From CBDCCV01 sp965215025 (GTDB lineage Bacteria > Bacteroidota > Rhodothermia > Rhodothermales > Salinibacteraceae), in contig CBDCCV010000001.1 of the NCBI GenBank assembly GCA_965215025.1, positions 2,108,001 through 2,172,000 on the forward strand: DNA of 64,000 nt. Direction: 5' to 3'. The first letter of the stretch is position 1; each line of letters starts with the position of its first letter. Positions 26,146 through 34,853 of the stretch are shown here, piece after piece. Under the pieces are notes generated by a model. The model saw only the letters and a list, made by a program, of their open reading frames with translations. It was not told the origin of the DNA and searched no databases. The position numbers were made by a program, and so were the translations under genes.

Positions 26146-26241
26146 GTTTCTTTAGGTATGAACGTTTGGAAGGGTGGAGGTGTGGATGTTGAACGCCTTC
26201 ACGTCCATGCTTTCATACGTCCCCACGTCCACACGCGAAGC

Positions 26242-26865
26242 ATGAGTCATTTGACCCTTGTTGAGCACCCGCTTTTGAAGCGCGACGTGACGGTGCTGCG
26301 CCGGAAGGCGACGCCGCACGGGCGCTTCCGCCGGGCGCTCTCGGACGCCTCGGCGATCTTGGCCTACGAGGCCATGCGCGCGCTCGAGGTGCGCGAAGTC
26401 GCCGTCGAGACGCCGCTCGAAGAGGCCGCCGGCTACGAACTGGCCGAGGAGGTGATCGTCGTGCCTATCCTGCGGGCGGGCCTGGGGATGGTGGACGGCT
26501 TCGTCCGCTTCGTGCCGGAGGCGCGCGTGGGCCACCTCGGGATGCAGCGCGACGAGGAGACGCACGAGCCGATAGATTACTACTCCAACATCCCCGGCGG
26601 CCTCGACGCCGCGCGCGTCTTCGTCGTGGACCCGATGCTGGCGACGGGCGGGAGCGCCGTGCGGGCCATTCGCCATTTGAAGGCGCGCGGGGCGCAGCAC
26701 TTCGTGTTCGTCTGCCTCGTGGCCGCGCCCGAGGGCGTCCGGGCGCTCGCCGAGGCGCACCCGGAGGTCTCCGTAGTCGCCGCCGCGCTCGACCGCGAAC
26801 TCGATGCCAACGCCTTCATCCGCCCCGGCCTCGGCGACGCGGGCGACCGCATTTTTGGGACGTGA
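26242..26865 (+). CDS. upp: Uracil phosphoribosyltransferase
   Basis: The 207-residue enzyme converts uracil and PRPP to UMP for pyrimidine salvage. The PRPP-binding loop VVDPMLATGGSAVRA, the VPILRAGLGMVDG segment and the C-terminal uracil-binding GLGDAGDRIFGT identify Upp. The start MSHLTLVEHPLLKRD matches the family; the frame runs 28 codons further upstream through repetitive intergenic sequence. Confidence 0.96.
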   Translation: MSHLTLVEHPLLKRDVTVLRRKATPHGRFRRALSDASAILAYEAMRALEVREVAVETPLEEAAGYELAEEVIVVPILRAGLGMVDGFVRFVPEARVGHLGMQRDEETHEPIDYYSNIPGGLDAARVFVVDPMLATGGSAVRAIRHLKARGAQHFVFVCLVAAPEGVRALAEAHPEVSVVAAALDRELDANAFIRPGLGDAGDRIFGT

Positions 26866-26892
26866 TTTTTTCTCCTGCTGCCTCGGGCCGTG

Positions 26893-26922
26893 CGTAGGGG
26901 CGTATTGCGATACGCCCCTACG
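26893..26922. repeat. Dispersed 30-bp palindrome, copy 3
   Basis: CGTAGGGGCGTAT (26893-26905) and ATACGCCCCTACG (26910-26922) are perfect 13-bp inverted repeats around TGCG. It sits between upp and the antiporter gene. Confidence 0.8.
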
Positions 26923-26952
26923 GTTGAATCTACCGCCATCGCCAAACTGCAC

Positions 26953-28884
26953 ATGCGCAGGCTTTTCTTCTTCATCGTGCTGGCATTGACGTGTGCGCTG
27001 CCGGCGCTGGCGCAGTCTGAGGTGACCGTAGAGGCGCCGGAGGTGGTGCTGCGCGGCGTGCCGTTCGAGGTCGTCGTGCGTGGCGAGGCGCTCGATGGGA
27101 TCGAGGTGCGCGTGGGCGGCGCCGTGGTAGAGGCTGCTGCGCAGGAGGACGGATCGCTGCTCGTCGAAGAAGCCGTGGCGGAAGAAAGCGGGCCGGTGCC
27201 CATCGAGGTGGCGCAGCCGGGCGGCGCCGTCGTGGCCGAGGCCGAGGCACGGACGATCCCCGGCTGGCTCTCCATCCTGCCGCCGCTCTTGGCCATTGCG
27301 ATTGCGCTGGCGTTCAAGCGCGTGATCCCGGCGCTCTTCCTGGGCGTGTGGGTGGGCGCGTGGGTGGCGGCGGGGCTTTCGCTCGGCGGCCTCTTCTGGG
27401 GGCTGTTGGAGGCGTTTCAGATCTACGTCTTAGGTGCCGTGGCAGACGCCGACAACGCCGCCATCATCCTCTTCTCGCTGATGATCGGGGGGATGGTGGG
27501 GATCATCTCGAAAAACGGCGGCACGCAGGGCATCGTCGAGCGGATCGTGGGCTGGGCCTCGACGCCCAAGCGCGGGCAGATGGCGACGGGCTTCCTCGGC
27601 CTCGCCATCTTCTTCGACGACTACGCCAACACGCTCGTGGTGGGCAACACCATGCGCCCGGTGACGGACCGGCTGCGCATCTCGCGCGAGAAGCTCGCCT
27701 ACATCGTGGACTCGACCGCCGCGCCGGTGGCCTGCCTCGCCTTTGTGACGACGTGGATCGGCTATGAGGTGGGCCTCGTGGGCACGGCCGTGGCGCAGAT
27801 CGAGGGGTTCAACCAATCGGCCTATTCGATCTTCCTGAATTCGATCCCGTACAGCTTTTATCCGCTCCTGGCGATCTTCTTCGTCTTCGTGATCGCCAAC
27901 ACGCGCCGCGAGTTCGGGCCGATGCTCCACGCCGAGCGGAGGGCGCGGCGCACGGGGCAGGTCCTCGGCCCGGACGCGAAGGTGGACGAGGCCGCCGGCG
28001 AGAGCGAGGAGATGACGCCCAAAGCCGGCACGCCGCTGCGCGCCTTCAACGCCGTGATCCCCGTGGCCGTCTTGGTCTTCGGTGTACTGTGGGGGCTGTA
28101 CGTCACGGGCGAGGGCGATACGCTTACCGACATCATCGGCAGCGCGAACTCGTACACGGCGCTCCTGTGGGGGTCGCTCCTGGGCGTCTTCGTGGCGGCG
28201 GCGCTCTCCGTCGGGCAGCGGATCTTGACGCTCGAAGAGACGGTCGAGGCGTGGTACGCCGGCCTCAAGGCCATGCTCTTCGCCATGATCATCCTGGTGC
28301 TGGCCTGGTCGCTTTCCGACATCACGGGCGTCTTGCACACGGCCAACTACCTCGTCACCATCCTGGGCGATGCGCTGCCGGCGGGGGCCGTGCCTGCGCT
28401 CATCTTCGTCCTGGCCGCCGCTACGGCCTTCGCCACGGGGTCGAGCTGGGGCACGATGGGCATCCTCATGCCGCTGGTGGTGCCGCTGGCGTGGGCCGTT
28501 TTGCAAGCGAACCAGATGGCCGACCCGGAGCACTACCACGTCATCTACTCGACCGTCTCGTGCGTCCTGGCCGGCTCGGTGTGGGGCGACCACTGCTCGC
28601 CCATCTCCGACACGACCATCCTTTCGTCGATGGCGTCGGGCTGCGACCACATCGAGCACGTGCGCACGCAGCTTCCGTACGCGGGCCTCGTAGGCGTGGT
28701 GGCGCTCTTTTTGGGGACGCTCCCGGCCGGCTTCGGCGTGCCGTGGTGGCTGTGCCTCGCGGCGGGCGTCGCGGCGCTCTCGGGTGGCTACCGCCTCTTC
28801 GGCACGCGCCTGGACGCCGACCTGGCCGAAGGCGCCGAAGCGCCTGCGCCGAAGGAGGAGCCGGCCACTGCGCAGAAAGCCTGA
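26953..28884 (+). CDS. NhaC-family Na+/H+ antiporter with N-terminal exported domain
   Basis: The 643-residue protein starts with a cleavable-looking signal (MRRLFFFIVLALTCALPALA), followed by a roughly 75-residue beta-rich region (VTVEAPEVVLRGVPFEVVV onward). The NhaC-type transporter then begins at about residue 100 (WLSILPPLLAIAIALAFKRV). The transporter has about 11-12 helices, with FFDDYANTLVVGNTMRP and SVWGDHCSPISDTTILSS as family signatures. The unusual feature is the exported N-terminal domain, a feature shared by some Bacteroidota NhaC homologues. It likely exchanges sodium for protons. A soluble acidic tail ends the protein. Confidence 0.88.
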   Translation: MRRLFFFIVLALTCALPALAQSEVTVEAPEVVLRGVPFEVVVRGEALDGIEVRVGGAVVEAAAQEDGSLLVEEAVAEESGPVPIEVAQPGGAVVAEAEARTIPGWLSILPPLLAIAIALAFKRVIPALFLGVWVGAWVAAGLSLGGLFWGLLEAFQIYVLGAVADADNAAIILFSLMIGGMVGIISKNGGTQGIVERIVGWASTPKRGQMATGFLGLAIFFDDYANTLVVGNTMRPVTDRLRISREKLAYIVDSTAAPVACLAFVTTWIGYEVGLVGTAVAQIEGFNQSAYSIFLNSIPYSFYPLLAIFFVFVIANTRREFGPMLHAERRARRTGQVLGPDAKVDEAAGESEEMTPKAGTPLRAFNAVIPVAVLVFGVLWGLYVTGEGDTLTDIIGSANSYTALLWGSLLGVFVAAALSVGQRILTLEETVEAWYAGLKAMLFAMIILVLAWSLSDITGVLHTANYLVTILGDALPAGAVPALIFVLAAATAFATGSSWGTMGILMPLVVPLAWAVLQANQMADPEHYHVIYSTVSCVLAGSVWGDHCSPISDTTILSSMASGCDHIEHVRTQLPYAGLVGVVALFLGTLPAGFGVPWWLCLAAGVAALSGGYRLFGTRLDADLAEGAEAPAPKEEPATAQKA

Positions 28885-28989
28885 TGCGTTCAACGTTGGA
28901 ACGTCTACCGTTCAACGCATCTCGTTCAACGTTCTCACGCTGGACGCCCCCACACTCCCACACACCCATCCCGCCACACGCAGAACGCC

Positions 28990-29334
28990 ATGTACCTCGA
29001 CGCCGACAACCGCCCCTGGGGCCGCTGGGAAGAGTACCTCAACGAGCCGGGCTACCGCGTAAAGCGCATCATCGTCCACCCCGGCGAGCGCCTCTCCCTG
29101 CAGAAGCACAAGCTCCGCCGCGAGCACTGGGTCGTCGTGCAGGGCGGCGGGCAGTTCACACTTAACGACGACGTGCGGCCCGTCCGCGAGGGCGACACGG
29201 TGATCATCGAAAAAGGCGACGTGCACCGCATCGAGAACGACGGCTCAGATCACCTCGTCATCATCGAGACGCAGCAGGGCCTCTGCCTCGAAGACGACAT
29301 CGAGCGCTTGGAGGACGACTACGGCCGAAGCTGA
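28990..29334 (+). CDS. Mannose-6-phosphate isomerase, cupin type (type II C-terminal domain)
   Basis: The 114-residue single cupin opens with RPWGRWEEYLNEPGYRVKRI and continues VHPGERLSLQKHKLRREHWV, EGDTVIIEKGDVHRIEN and ends EDDIERLEDDYGR, which is the C-terminal isomerase domain of bifunctional ManC/type II phosphomannose isomerases. The metal ligands are the His/Glu residues of QKHKLRREHW and the histidine of DVHRIEN. Stand-alone versions interconvert mannose-6-phosphate and fructose-6-phosphate for GDP-mannose synthesis. No sugar-nucleotide genes are adjacent. Confidence 0.88.
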   Translation: MYLDADNRPWGRWEEYLNEPGYRVKRIIVHPGERLSLQKHKLRREHWVVVQGGGQFTLNDDVRPVREGDTVIIEKGDVHRIENDGSDHLVIIETQQGLCLEDDIERLEDDYGRS

Positions 29335-29569
29335 GCCGAGCCGCGAACCCGCTTGGAAGACGGCGGAGCACGGCGCCCGGTCCATAAGTGCCTGCCTGCG
29401 TCCTCCGCAGCTTGCGGGTCACAGGCGAAAGCGGATGAAGGCGGCGCTATAAGAAAGCGCGCCGGAGCCGCGCTGCTGGAAGCAGCGCGTCAGGGGGCAG
29501 GGGGCGTACTTGGTAGGGCTACGTCGCCGGAGATGCTGGCGACTCTTCTGCACACCGAGAGCCTACGCC

Positions 29570-29671
29570 ATGTACGACCGCTACCGCCTCAGCCGGCCCC
29601 AACGCGGGCCGGTTTTTGCCGCGCTGCTCACGCTCGCCACGCTCGCGCTCTTGGTCCTCTTCGCCGCGTGA
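29570..29671 (+). CDS. 33-residue single-span membrane peptide
   Basis: The ORF encodes MYDRYRLSRPQRGPVFAALL then TLATLALLVLFAA: a basic, tyrosine-rich N-terminus and one hydrophobic helix running to the C-terminus. The ATG is preceded by TACGCC, the recurrent start context of this window. It lies in the gap between the mannose-6-phosphate isomerase and peptide deformylase genes. Its architecture resembles the peptide at 19650. Function unknown. Confidence 0.45.
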   Translation: MYDRYRLSRPQRGPVFAALLTLATLALLVLFAA

Positions 29672-29790
29672 GGCGCGCGGATGGAGGCCGGGCCGGGGCC
29701 GAAAAGATTGAATGAACGCGGCACCTTTGGGCGCAGGTGGGGTTTAGCTCTCCTCCTGATCCGCCACGCACGCCACGGCCCCTGCCCGCC

Positions 29791-30366
29791 ATGATCCTGC
29801 CCATCCGCGTCTACGGCGACGAGATACTCCGCATCGAGGCAGCGCCCGTCGAGGCCGACTCCGAGGCGCTGCAGCAGCTGATCGACGACATGGTCGAGAC
29901 GATGCACGGGGCTTCGGGCATCGGCCTGGCCGCGCCGCAGGTGGGCGAGCGCCAGCGCCTCTTCGTGCTCGACCTCACGCCCATGCAGGAAGAGATCGAA
30001 AACGAAGGCGTGCCGCTCCCGCCGCAGCCCATGGTGCTCATCAACCCGGAGATCACCTGGGAAAGCGCCGAGAGCTGCGAGTACGAGGAGGGCTGCCTCT
30101 CCATCCCCGACCTGCGCGAGCACGTGACGCGGCCTGAGCGCGTGCGCATCGCGTACCTGGACCGCCGCTTCGAGCCGCAGGAGATGGAGGCGGGCAGCTT
30201 CCTCGCGCGCGCCATGCAGCACGAGCTGGACCACCTCGACGGCATCCTCTTTACGGACCACATCAGCGCGTTCCGGCGGCGGCTCCTGAAGCGGCGCCTG
30301 CGCGAGATGGCCGCCGGCAACGTCGAGGCCGATTACCAGCTCGCCCTCACCGGCGATGCGCGCTGA
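29791..30366 (+). CDS. def: Peptide deformylase
   Basis: The 191-residue enzyme removes the formyl group from nascent N-terminal formyl-methionine. All three signature motifs are present: GIGLAAPQVG (43-52), EGCLSIP (metal ligand Cys102) and QHELDHLDG (His144, catalytic Glu145, His148). The start at 29791 (MILPIRVYGDEILR) matches the family. The gene stands alone; the usual fmt partner is not in the window. Confidence 0.97.
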   Translation: MILPIRVYGDEILRIEAAPVEADSEALQQLIDDMVETMHGASGIGLAAPQVGERQRLFVLDLTPMQEEIENEGVPLPPQPMVLINPEITWESAESCEYEEGCLSIPDLREHVTRPERVRIAYLDRRFEPQEMEAGSFLARAMQHELDHLDGILFTDHISAFRRRLLKRRLREMAAGNVEADYQLALTGDAR

Positions 30367-30502
30367 CCAGCTGCCCCCGCTTTTTGAAGATGGAAGACCG
30401 AAGAATGAGACGACCGACCGCCTGCCGGAGCGGGTCCCGCTTAGCGCCGGCGTCGGGGCGCTCAGCGCAGGCAGCACGGGCGAAGGACAACGGGGCACGC
30501 TG

Positions 30503-30889
30503 ATGATCGTTGGTCGTCTTTTGCCCGTCGTCCTTTTCGTGATCGGCACGGCTCTTTTCCTTCTGGCTGCCGGCTGCCAGAGCGAGGCGCCGCGCGGCGA
30601 GGCCGTCGTGTACGAGGGCGTGCGCGGACGTGTCCTGGGCACCGCTGATGGCGGGCGCGCCCTCGTGGTCGATCACGAGGCCGTCCCCGGCGTCATGCCG
30701 TCGATGACGATGGCGCTGCGCCTCGAAGACCCCGCCGCCGCCGAGGGGCTGACAGAAGGCGCGCCCATCGAGTTCGACCTCGTCACCTCCGACGACGTCT
30801 ACATCCGCAACATCGAGCCACTGCCGCCCGGCACCGCGCTCGATCTGCCGAGCGACTCGGCGCAGGCCGCGCCCGGCCCCCTGCCGTAG
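30503..30889 (+). CDS. CusF-like copper-binding lipoprotein
   Basis: The 128-residue protein has a lipobox (FLLAAGC, Cys25). The mature part has VVDHEAVPGVMPSMTMALR (about 55-73), the conserved Met-rich motif of CusF-like and SCO-associated copper-binding domains (Met65, Met68, Met70), followed by LTEGAPIEFDLV. It would bind copper at the outer face of a membrane. The start at 30503 was chosen because it begins the signal peptide; the frame extends upstream through repeat-like sequence. It opens the metal-handling block that continues to 39113. Confidence 0.78.
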   Translation: MIVGRLLPVVLFVIGTALFLLAAGCQSEAPRGEAVVYEGVRGRVLGTADGGRALVVDHEAVPGVMPSMTMALRLEDPAAAEGLTEGAPIEFDLVTSDDVYIRNIEPLPPGTALDLPSDSAQAAPGPLP

Positions 30890-30983
30890 CGCGGGGGAAC
30901 CTCCCGGCGCAGTCCGGCATTCGGCAAAACGTCACACCTCGTTCGGATGGCGTCTTCCCGCCGACCACGCAACGCGCTCCCGC

Positions 30984-31337
30984 ATGGGCACCTCCCGCCA
31001 ACACAGCGCCTGGCTTTTGCTGACGGCCCTCCTCGTGGGCGGGCTGATGGCGCCGCAGGTGCACCAGGTCCGCCATGCGCAGGAGCAGGCCGCTGCCGCC
31101 GTGGCCTCGGCCGATCCGCACCGCACACACGACGCGGCTACGGTTGAGCCGGTCGTGCCGTCCATGCAGGAGTCGTCCTGCACGCTCTGCCTGTTCGTAA
31201 TCCACGGCGCGTTCGAGCCGGACGCGCTCGCCGAGGCGGGGCACACTGCCACACCGCTCGTCCTGCGCGCGCCGTCGCACGTCGCCTCGCGCGCATCTCG
31301 TCTGTCGCTCATCCGCGGCCCGCCCGTCGCGGCCTGA
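30984..31337 (+). CDS. DUF2946-like small exported protein
   Basis: The 117-residue protein has a signal or anchor helix (about 10-22), a His-rich linker (HQVRHAQ, DPHRTHD), and SSCTLCLFVIHGA (Cys66, Cys69), ending RLSLIRGPPVAA. A C-x2-C near the middle and a terminal RGPP are features of DUF2946-type proteins, which are commonly encoded beside TonB-dependent copper receptors. Here too a receptor gene follows 255 bp later and a CusF-like gene precedes. Metal binding is inferred. Confidence 0.55.
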   Translation: MGTSRQHSAWLLLTALLVGGLMAPQVHQVRHAQEQAAAAVASADPHRTHDAATVEPVVPSMQESSCTLCLFVIHGAFEPDALAEAGHTATPLVLRAPSHVASRASRLSLIRGPPVAA

Positions 31338-31349
31338 TCCGGCTACGGC

Positions 31350-31385
31350 GTCTCTCTGCTCGGGAAATTTTTCCGTCGGGGAGAC
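31350..31385. other. Long hairpin between DUF2946-like gene and TonB receptor
   Basis: GTCTCTCTGCTCGGGAAA pairs with TTTCCGTCGGGGAGAC around a short T-rich loop, making a 15-17 bp imperfect stem 12 bp after the stop codon. No T-run follows, so it is a weak terminator candidate or a regulatory hairpin ahead of the receptor gene. Confidence 0.4.
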
Positions 31386-31592
31386 AGGCCGTACGCCGCT
31401 CGTCAACGATCAGGCGCCGCCGCGCCGGCTTCTTGCTGTGCGGCGGCTCGGTGTAGCCCTTTCTCGCACGCGCAGGCCGTGGCGGTCCGCTCGGGGCGAG
31501 GGCTGCATCTTCCACTACGTGGCGCGTGAGCCGTCCGCCTGCCGATCCTCCGGCCGGGCCACGCTCCGACGCGCCGCAGCGGAGAACGGGCG

Positions 31593-33992
31593 ATGCACAC
31601 CTCCTACCTTCTTCTTGGCCGACGTATGGCCGTCTTCCTCTGGATCGCCAGCGCCCTCGCAGCGCTGAGCGCGGCCCTGCCGACCGGCGCGGCAGCGCAG
31701 CCGGAGGACAGCCTCCGCACCATCCGTGGGTACGCCTACGACGCCGAGGGCGCGCCGCTGCCCGGCGTGAACGTTTACGTCCCGGCGGCAGGGCGCGGCG
31801 CGAGTGCGAGCGCGGACGGCGCGTTCCGGGTTGCGGATCTGCCGCCGGCGGCGTACGAGGTCGTCTTCAGCTACGTCGGCTTTGCGAAGGAGACGCGCAC
31901 GGTGGATCTGCGCGCGGGCGACGCCACGTTGACCGTCACGCTCACGGCAGCCACGCTGGCGCCGGGCGAGATCGTCGTCACGGCCGAGCGGGACGAGGCG
32001 CTAACGCCGGGCGGCCTCTCCGCCGCCACGCTGGACGCGGAGGAGCTGGACGCCGTGCGCGGGCAGACGCTCGGCGCCACGCTGGCGAAGCTGCCGGGCG
32101 TGACCACGCTCTCCACCGGGCCGAGCATCGCCAAGCCCGTCGTGCGCGGGCTGCACAGCAGCCGCGTGCTCGTCTTAAACGACGGCGTGCGGCAGGAGGG
32201 GCAGCAGTGGGGCGGCGAGCACGCGCCGGAGATCGACCCGTTTGCCGCCGGGCGCATCGAAGTCATCAAAGGCGCGGCGGGTGTGGAGTACGGCGCGGGC
32301 GCCATCGGCGGCGTCATCCGCGTGGAGCCGTTGCCGCTGCCCGAGGCGCCGGGCGTGGGCGGGCGCCTCTCGACGAACGCCTTCTCGAACAGCTTGCAAG
32401 GTGCCGCCTCGCTGGTGGTCGAGGGGGCGCCCGCCGCCGTGGAGGGGCTGGCCTGGCGCGTGCAGGGGAGCGCCCGCCGCGCCGGCTCGGCCCGCACGCC
32501 GGACTACGTCCTCGGCAACACGGCCTTTGCCGAAAGGAGCGGCGCGCTCACGCTCGGCTACGACCGGGGCCGCTTGAGCGCCGAGGCGCAGATCAGCCGT
32601 TTCCGCACGGAGCTGGGCATCTTCCGCGGCGCGCACATCGGCAACCTGAATGATCTCCGGGATGCCATCGCCCGTGAGCGTCCGCTGGGCGACGCCCCGT
32701 TTTCGTACGAGATAGACGCGCCGAAGCAGCGCATCACGCACGACGTGCTTTCCGTCCGCGCCGGCTACGCGCTGCCCGCCGGAGATCGCCTGCGCGTGCA
32801 GTACGCCGTGCAGCGCAACCATCGGCAGGAGTTCGACGCGCACCGCGCCTACAACGACTCGCTCGCGGCGCTGGACCGGCCCGCTTTTGAGCTAACGCTC
32901 ATCACCAACACGCTGGAGGCGACGTTCGCGCACCGCCCGCTCGGCCGGTGGATCGGCAAGGTGGGCGTGAGCGCGATGAACCAGGGCAACGTCAACGGCC
33001 GCTCCGGCTACCTCATCCCGAACTTCCGCGCCTTGACGGGCGGCGCCTTTGCGCGCGAGACGTGGCGCGGCGGGCCGTGGACGCTCGACGCCGGCCTCCG
33101 CTTCGATTACCGCTGGATGCGCGCCTTTCCGTATGACCGAAGCGCGCGCGAATTCGAGCGGGCCGTTCATCGCTACGAGGGCGTCTCGGCGGCGCTTGGC
33201 GGCGTCTACGAGTTTGCGCCGGCGTGGTCGGTGGCCGTGAATGCGGGGCGGGCGTGGCGTCCGCCGGGCGTCAACGAGCTGTACAGCCAGGGCGTGCACC
33301 ACGGCACGGCGCGGGTGGAGAACGGCAGCCCCGGCCTCGGCCCCGAGCGCAGCCTCGACCTCGGCGCCACGCTGCGCCACGACGGAGAGCGCGCGTCGCT
33401 GGAGATGAGCGCCTTCCGCAACCGCATCAGCGGCTTCGTGATGCTCCTGCCCGAGGCGGAGCCGACCGTCACTATCCGCGGCGTCTTCCCCACGTTCGGC
33501 TACGCGCAGGCGGATGCCGTCTTGCGCGGCCTCGACGGCGCCGCCGAGGTGCAGGCGCTCCCGTTTTTGCGGCTCGGCGCCTCAGCCTCCGTCGTGCGCG
33601 GCGTCAACCTCGAAACCGACGAACCCGTCTTCGGGATGCCGTCCGACCGGCTGCGCGTGCACAGTCGCCTGATGCTGCCGGAAGGGCGCGCGGCAGGCCT
33701 CGTGCAGCGTGCCTACCTCGACCTCGAAACCACCTTCGTGCGTGAGCAAACCCGCGTGCCGGAAGGCGTGGAGGACTACGCCCCGCCGCCGCCCGGCTAC
33801 GCGCTCGCCGGCTTGCAGGTCGGCGCCGACTTTCGCATCGGCGCGCAGACGATGACCGTGAGCCTCGGCGTCGAGAACCTCTTCAACGTGCGCTACCGCG
33901 ACTACCTCAGCCGCTTCCGCTACTTCGCCGACGAGCCGGGGCGCAACGCCGTGCTCCGCATCAGCATCCCGTTCGGCGACGACCGTTCGTAG
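31593..33992 (+). CDS. TonB-dependent outer-membrane receptor 1
   Basis: The 799-residue protein has a signal peptide ending PTGAAAQ, then a carboxypeptidase-regulatory-like beta-sandwich (about 45-125; GYAYDAEGAPLPGVNVYVPA, FSYVGFAKETRTVDL), the TonB plug (about 140-255; RVLVLNDGVRQEGQQWGGEH, RIEVIKGAAGVEYGAGAIGG), and a 22-strand barrel ending VLRISIPFGDDRS. It takes up a substrate across the outer membrane using TonB energy. The CusF-like and DUF2946-like genes upstream and the lipoprotein downstream suggest a metal substrate, but none is proven. Confidence 0.92.
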   Translation: MHTSYLLLGRRMAVFLWIASALAALSAALPTGAAAQPEDSLRTIRGYAYDAEGAPLPGVNVYVPAAGRGASASADGAFRVADLPPAAYEVVFSYVGFAKETRTVDLRAGDATLTVTLTAATLAPGEIVVTAERDEALTPGGLSAATLDAEELDAVRGQTLGATLAKLPGVTTLSTGPSIAKPVVRGLHSSRVLVLNDGVRQEGQQWGGEHAPEIDPFAAGRIEVIKGAAGVEYGAGAIGGVIRVEPLPLPEAPGVGGRLSTNAFSNSLQGAASLVVEGAPAAVEGLAWRVQGSARRAGSARTPDYVLGNTAFAERSGALTLGYDRGRLSAEAQISRFRTELGIFRGAHIGNLNDLRDAIARERPLGDAPFSYEIDAPKQRITHDVLSVRAGYALPAGDRLRVQYAVQRNHRQEFDAHRAYNDSLAALDRPAFELTLITNTLEATFAHRPLGRWIGKVGVSAMNQGNVNGRSGYLIPNFRALTGGAFARETWRGGPWTLDAGLRFDYRWMRAFPYDRSAREFERAVHRYEGVSAALGGVYEFAPAWSVAVNAGRAWRPPGVNELYSQGVHHGTARVENGSPGLGPERSLDLGATLRHDGERASLEMSAFRNRISGFVMLLPEAEPTVTIRGVFPTFGYAQADAVLRGLDGAAEVQALPFLRLGASASVVRGVNLETDEPVFGMPSDRLRVHSRLMLPEGRAAGLVQRAYLDLETTFVREQTRVPEGVEDYAPPPPGYALAGLQVGADFRIGAQTMTVSLGVENLFNVRYRDYLSRFRYFADEPGRNAVLRISIPFGDDRS

Positions 33993-34039
33993 CCGGCGGG
34001 TCTTTCCTGTCCATGCCCACAACCCATCGGACCGATCCC

Positions 34040-34654
34040 ATGAAAACCATGCCTTTCGCACGCATCCTGTTCGCCGCTTCCGTGCTCGCGCTCGTGCTTT
34101 CTGTGAGCGCCTGCGACTCCACCGAACCCGACGAAGACAACGGCGCCGGCGAGCAAGAACTCATCACGCGCGTCGTGCTCACCATGACGCCCATCGGCGG
34201 CGGCGAAGCCGTCTCCATCACGGCTGAGGACGAGGACGGCGACGGCGAAGGGCTATCGTTCGATCCCGAAGCGCTCGTCCTGCAAGCCGGCCAGACTTAC
34301 AACGGCACCATCGAACTCTTCGACGATGAGAACGGCGAGGACATCACCGAGGAGATCGAGGAAGAGGCCGCCGAGCACCTCTTCCGCTACACCGCAGGCG
34401 GCGGTCTTGAAGGGCGCCTGGAGGTCGTCATCAGCGATGTCGAGGCCGATTATTCCGACGACGGCCGCGACGGCGTGCCCGTTGGCCTGGAGTTCCAGGC
34501 CGAGGTGACCGGCGGAAGCGCGGCCAGCGGCACGCTCAACGTGACGCTCTTTCACTTCGACGAAGGAGCCGTCAAGGAGGACGGCGACTCCGTAAGCAAC
34601 GAGCGCGACATCGACATCGACTTCCCCGTCGAGGTGGCGACGGTGGTAGAGTAA
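34040..34654 (+). CDS. Receptor-associated lipoprotein ('type 1 periplasmic-binding fold' annotation family)
   Basis: The 204-residue protein has a lipobox (LVLSVSAC) and an acidic, beta-rich mature part: EQELITRVVLTMTPIGGGEA, DEDGDGEGLSFDPEAL, GQTYNGTIELFDDENGEDIT followed by EEIEEEAAEHLFRY, and VPVGLEFQAEV. This pattern matches small Bacteroidota lipoproteins that are regularly encoded beside TonB-dependent receptors and are often labelled 'type 1 periplasmic binding fold', a name without functional support. It lies 47 bp after receptor 1 and is probably its surface partner. Confidence 0.7.
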   Translation: MKTMPFARILFAASVLALVLSVSACDSTEPDEDNGAGEQELITRVVLTMTPIGGGEAVSITAEDEDGDGEGLSFDPEALVLQAGQTYNGTIELFDDENGEDITEEIEEEAAEHLFRYTAGGGLEGRLEVVISDVEADYSDDGRDGVPVGLEFQAEVTGGSAASGTLNVTLFHFDEGAVKEDGDSVSNERDIDIDFPVEVATVVE

Positions 34655-34691
34655 TCCAAGTTGCAGGGCACAGCTAAAACGCTTGCTTGTC

Positions 34692-34773
34692 GTCATCCTG
34701 AACGCAGTGAAGGATCTCCCAGCGTCGCAGAGTGCCTCAACGGGGGAGATCCTTCGCTCTGCTCAGGATGACA
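34692..34773. repeat. Palindromic intergenic repeat, GTCATCCTGAA type
   Basis: GTCATCCTGAACGCAGTGAA, then GGATCTCCC, pairs with GGGAGATCC, then TTCGCTCTGCTCAGGATGAC, giving a stem of about 28 bp with a few mismatches. It separates the receptor-associated lipoprotein from TonB receptor 2. Confidence 0.75.
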
Positions 34774-34853
34774 GTCGGATAGATCGCAGCTTAGGTTAAA
34801 GTAGCCCAGCAGAACCCATTCGCTTTTTCCCACCGCAGAAACACCTCTACGCT

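Noticed and set aside
29335..29569. Possible structured RNA before the small peptide at 29570
   Set aside because: There are GC-rich hairpins (for example GCGCTGCTGGAAGCAGCGC), but no match to a riboswitch, SRP RNA, tmRNA or RNase P pattern that I can verify by eye.
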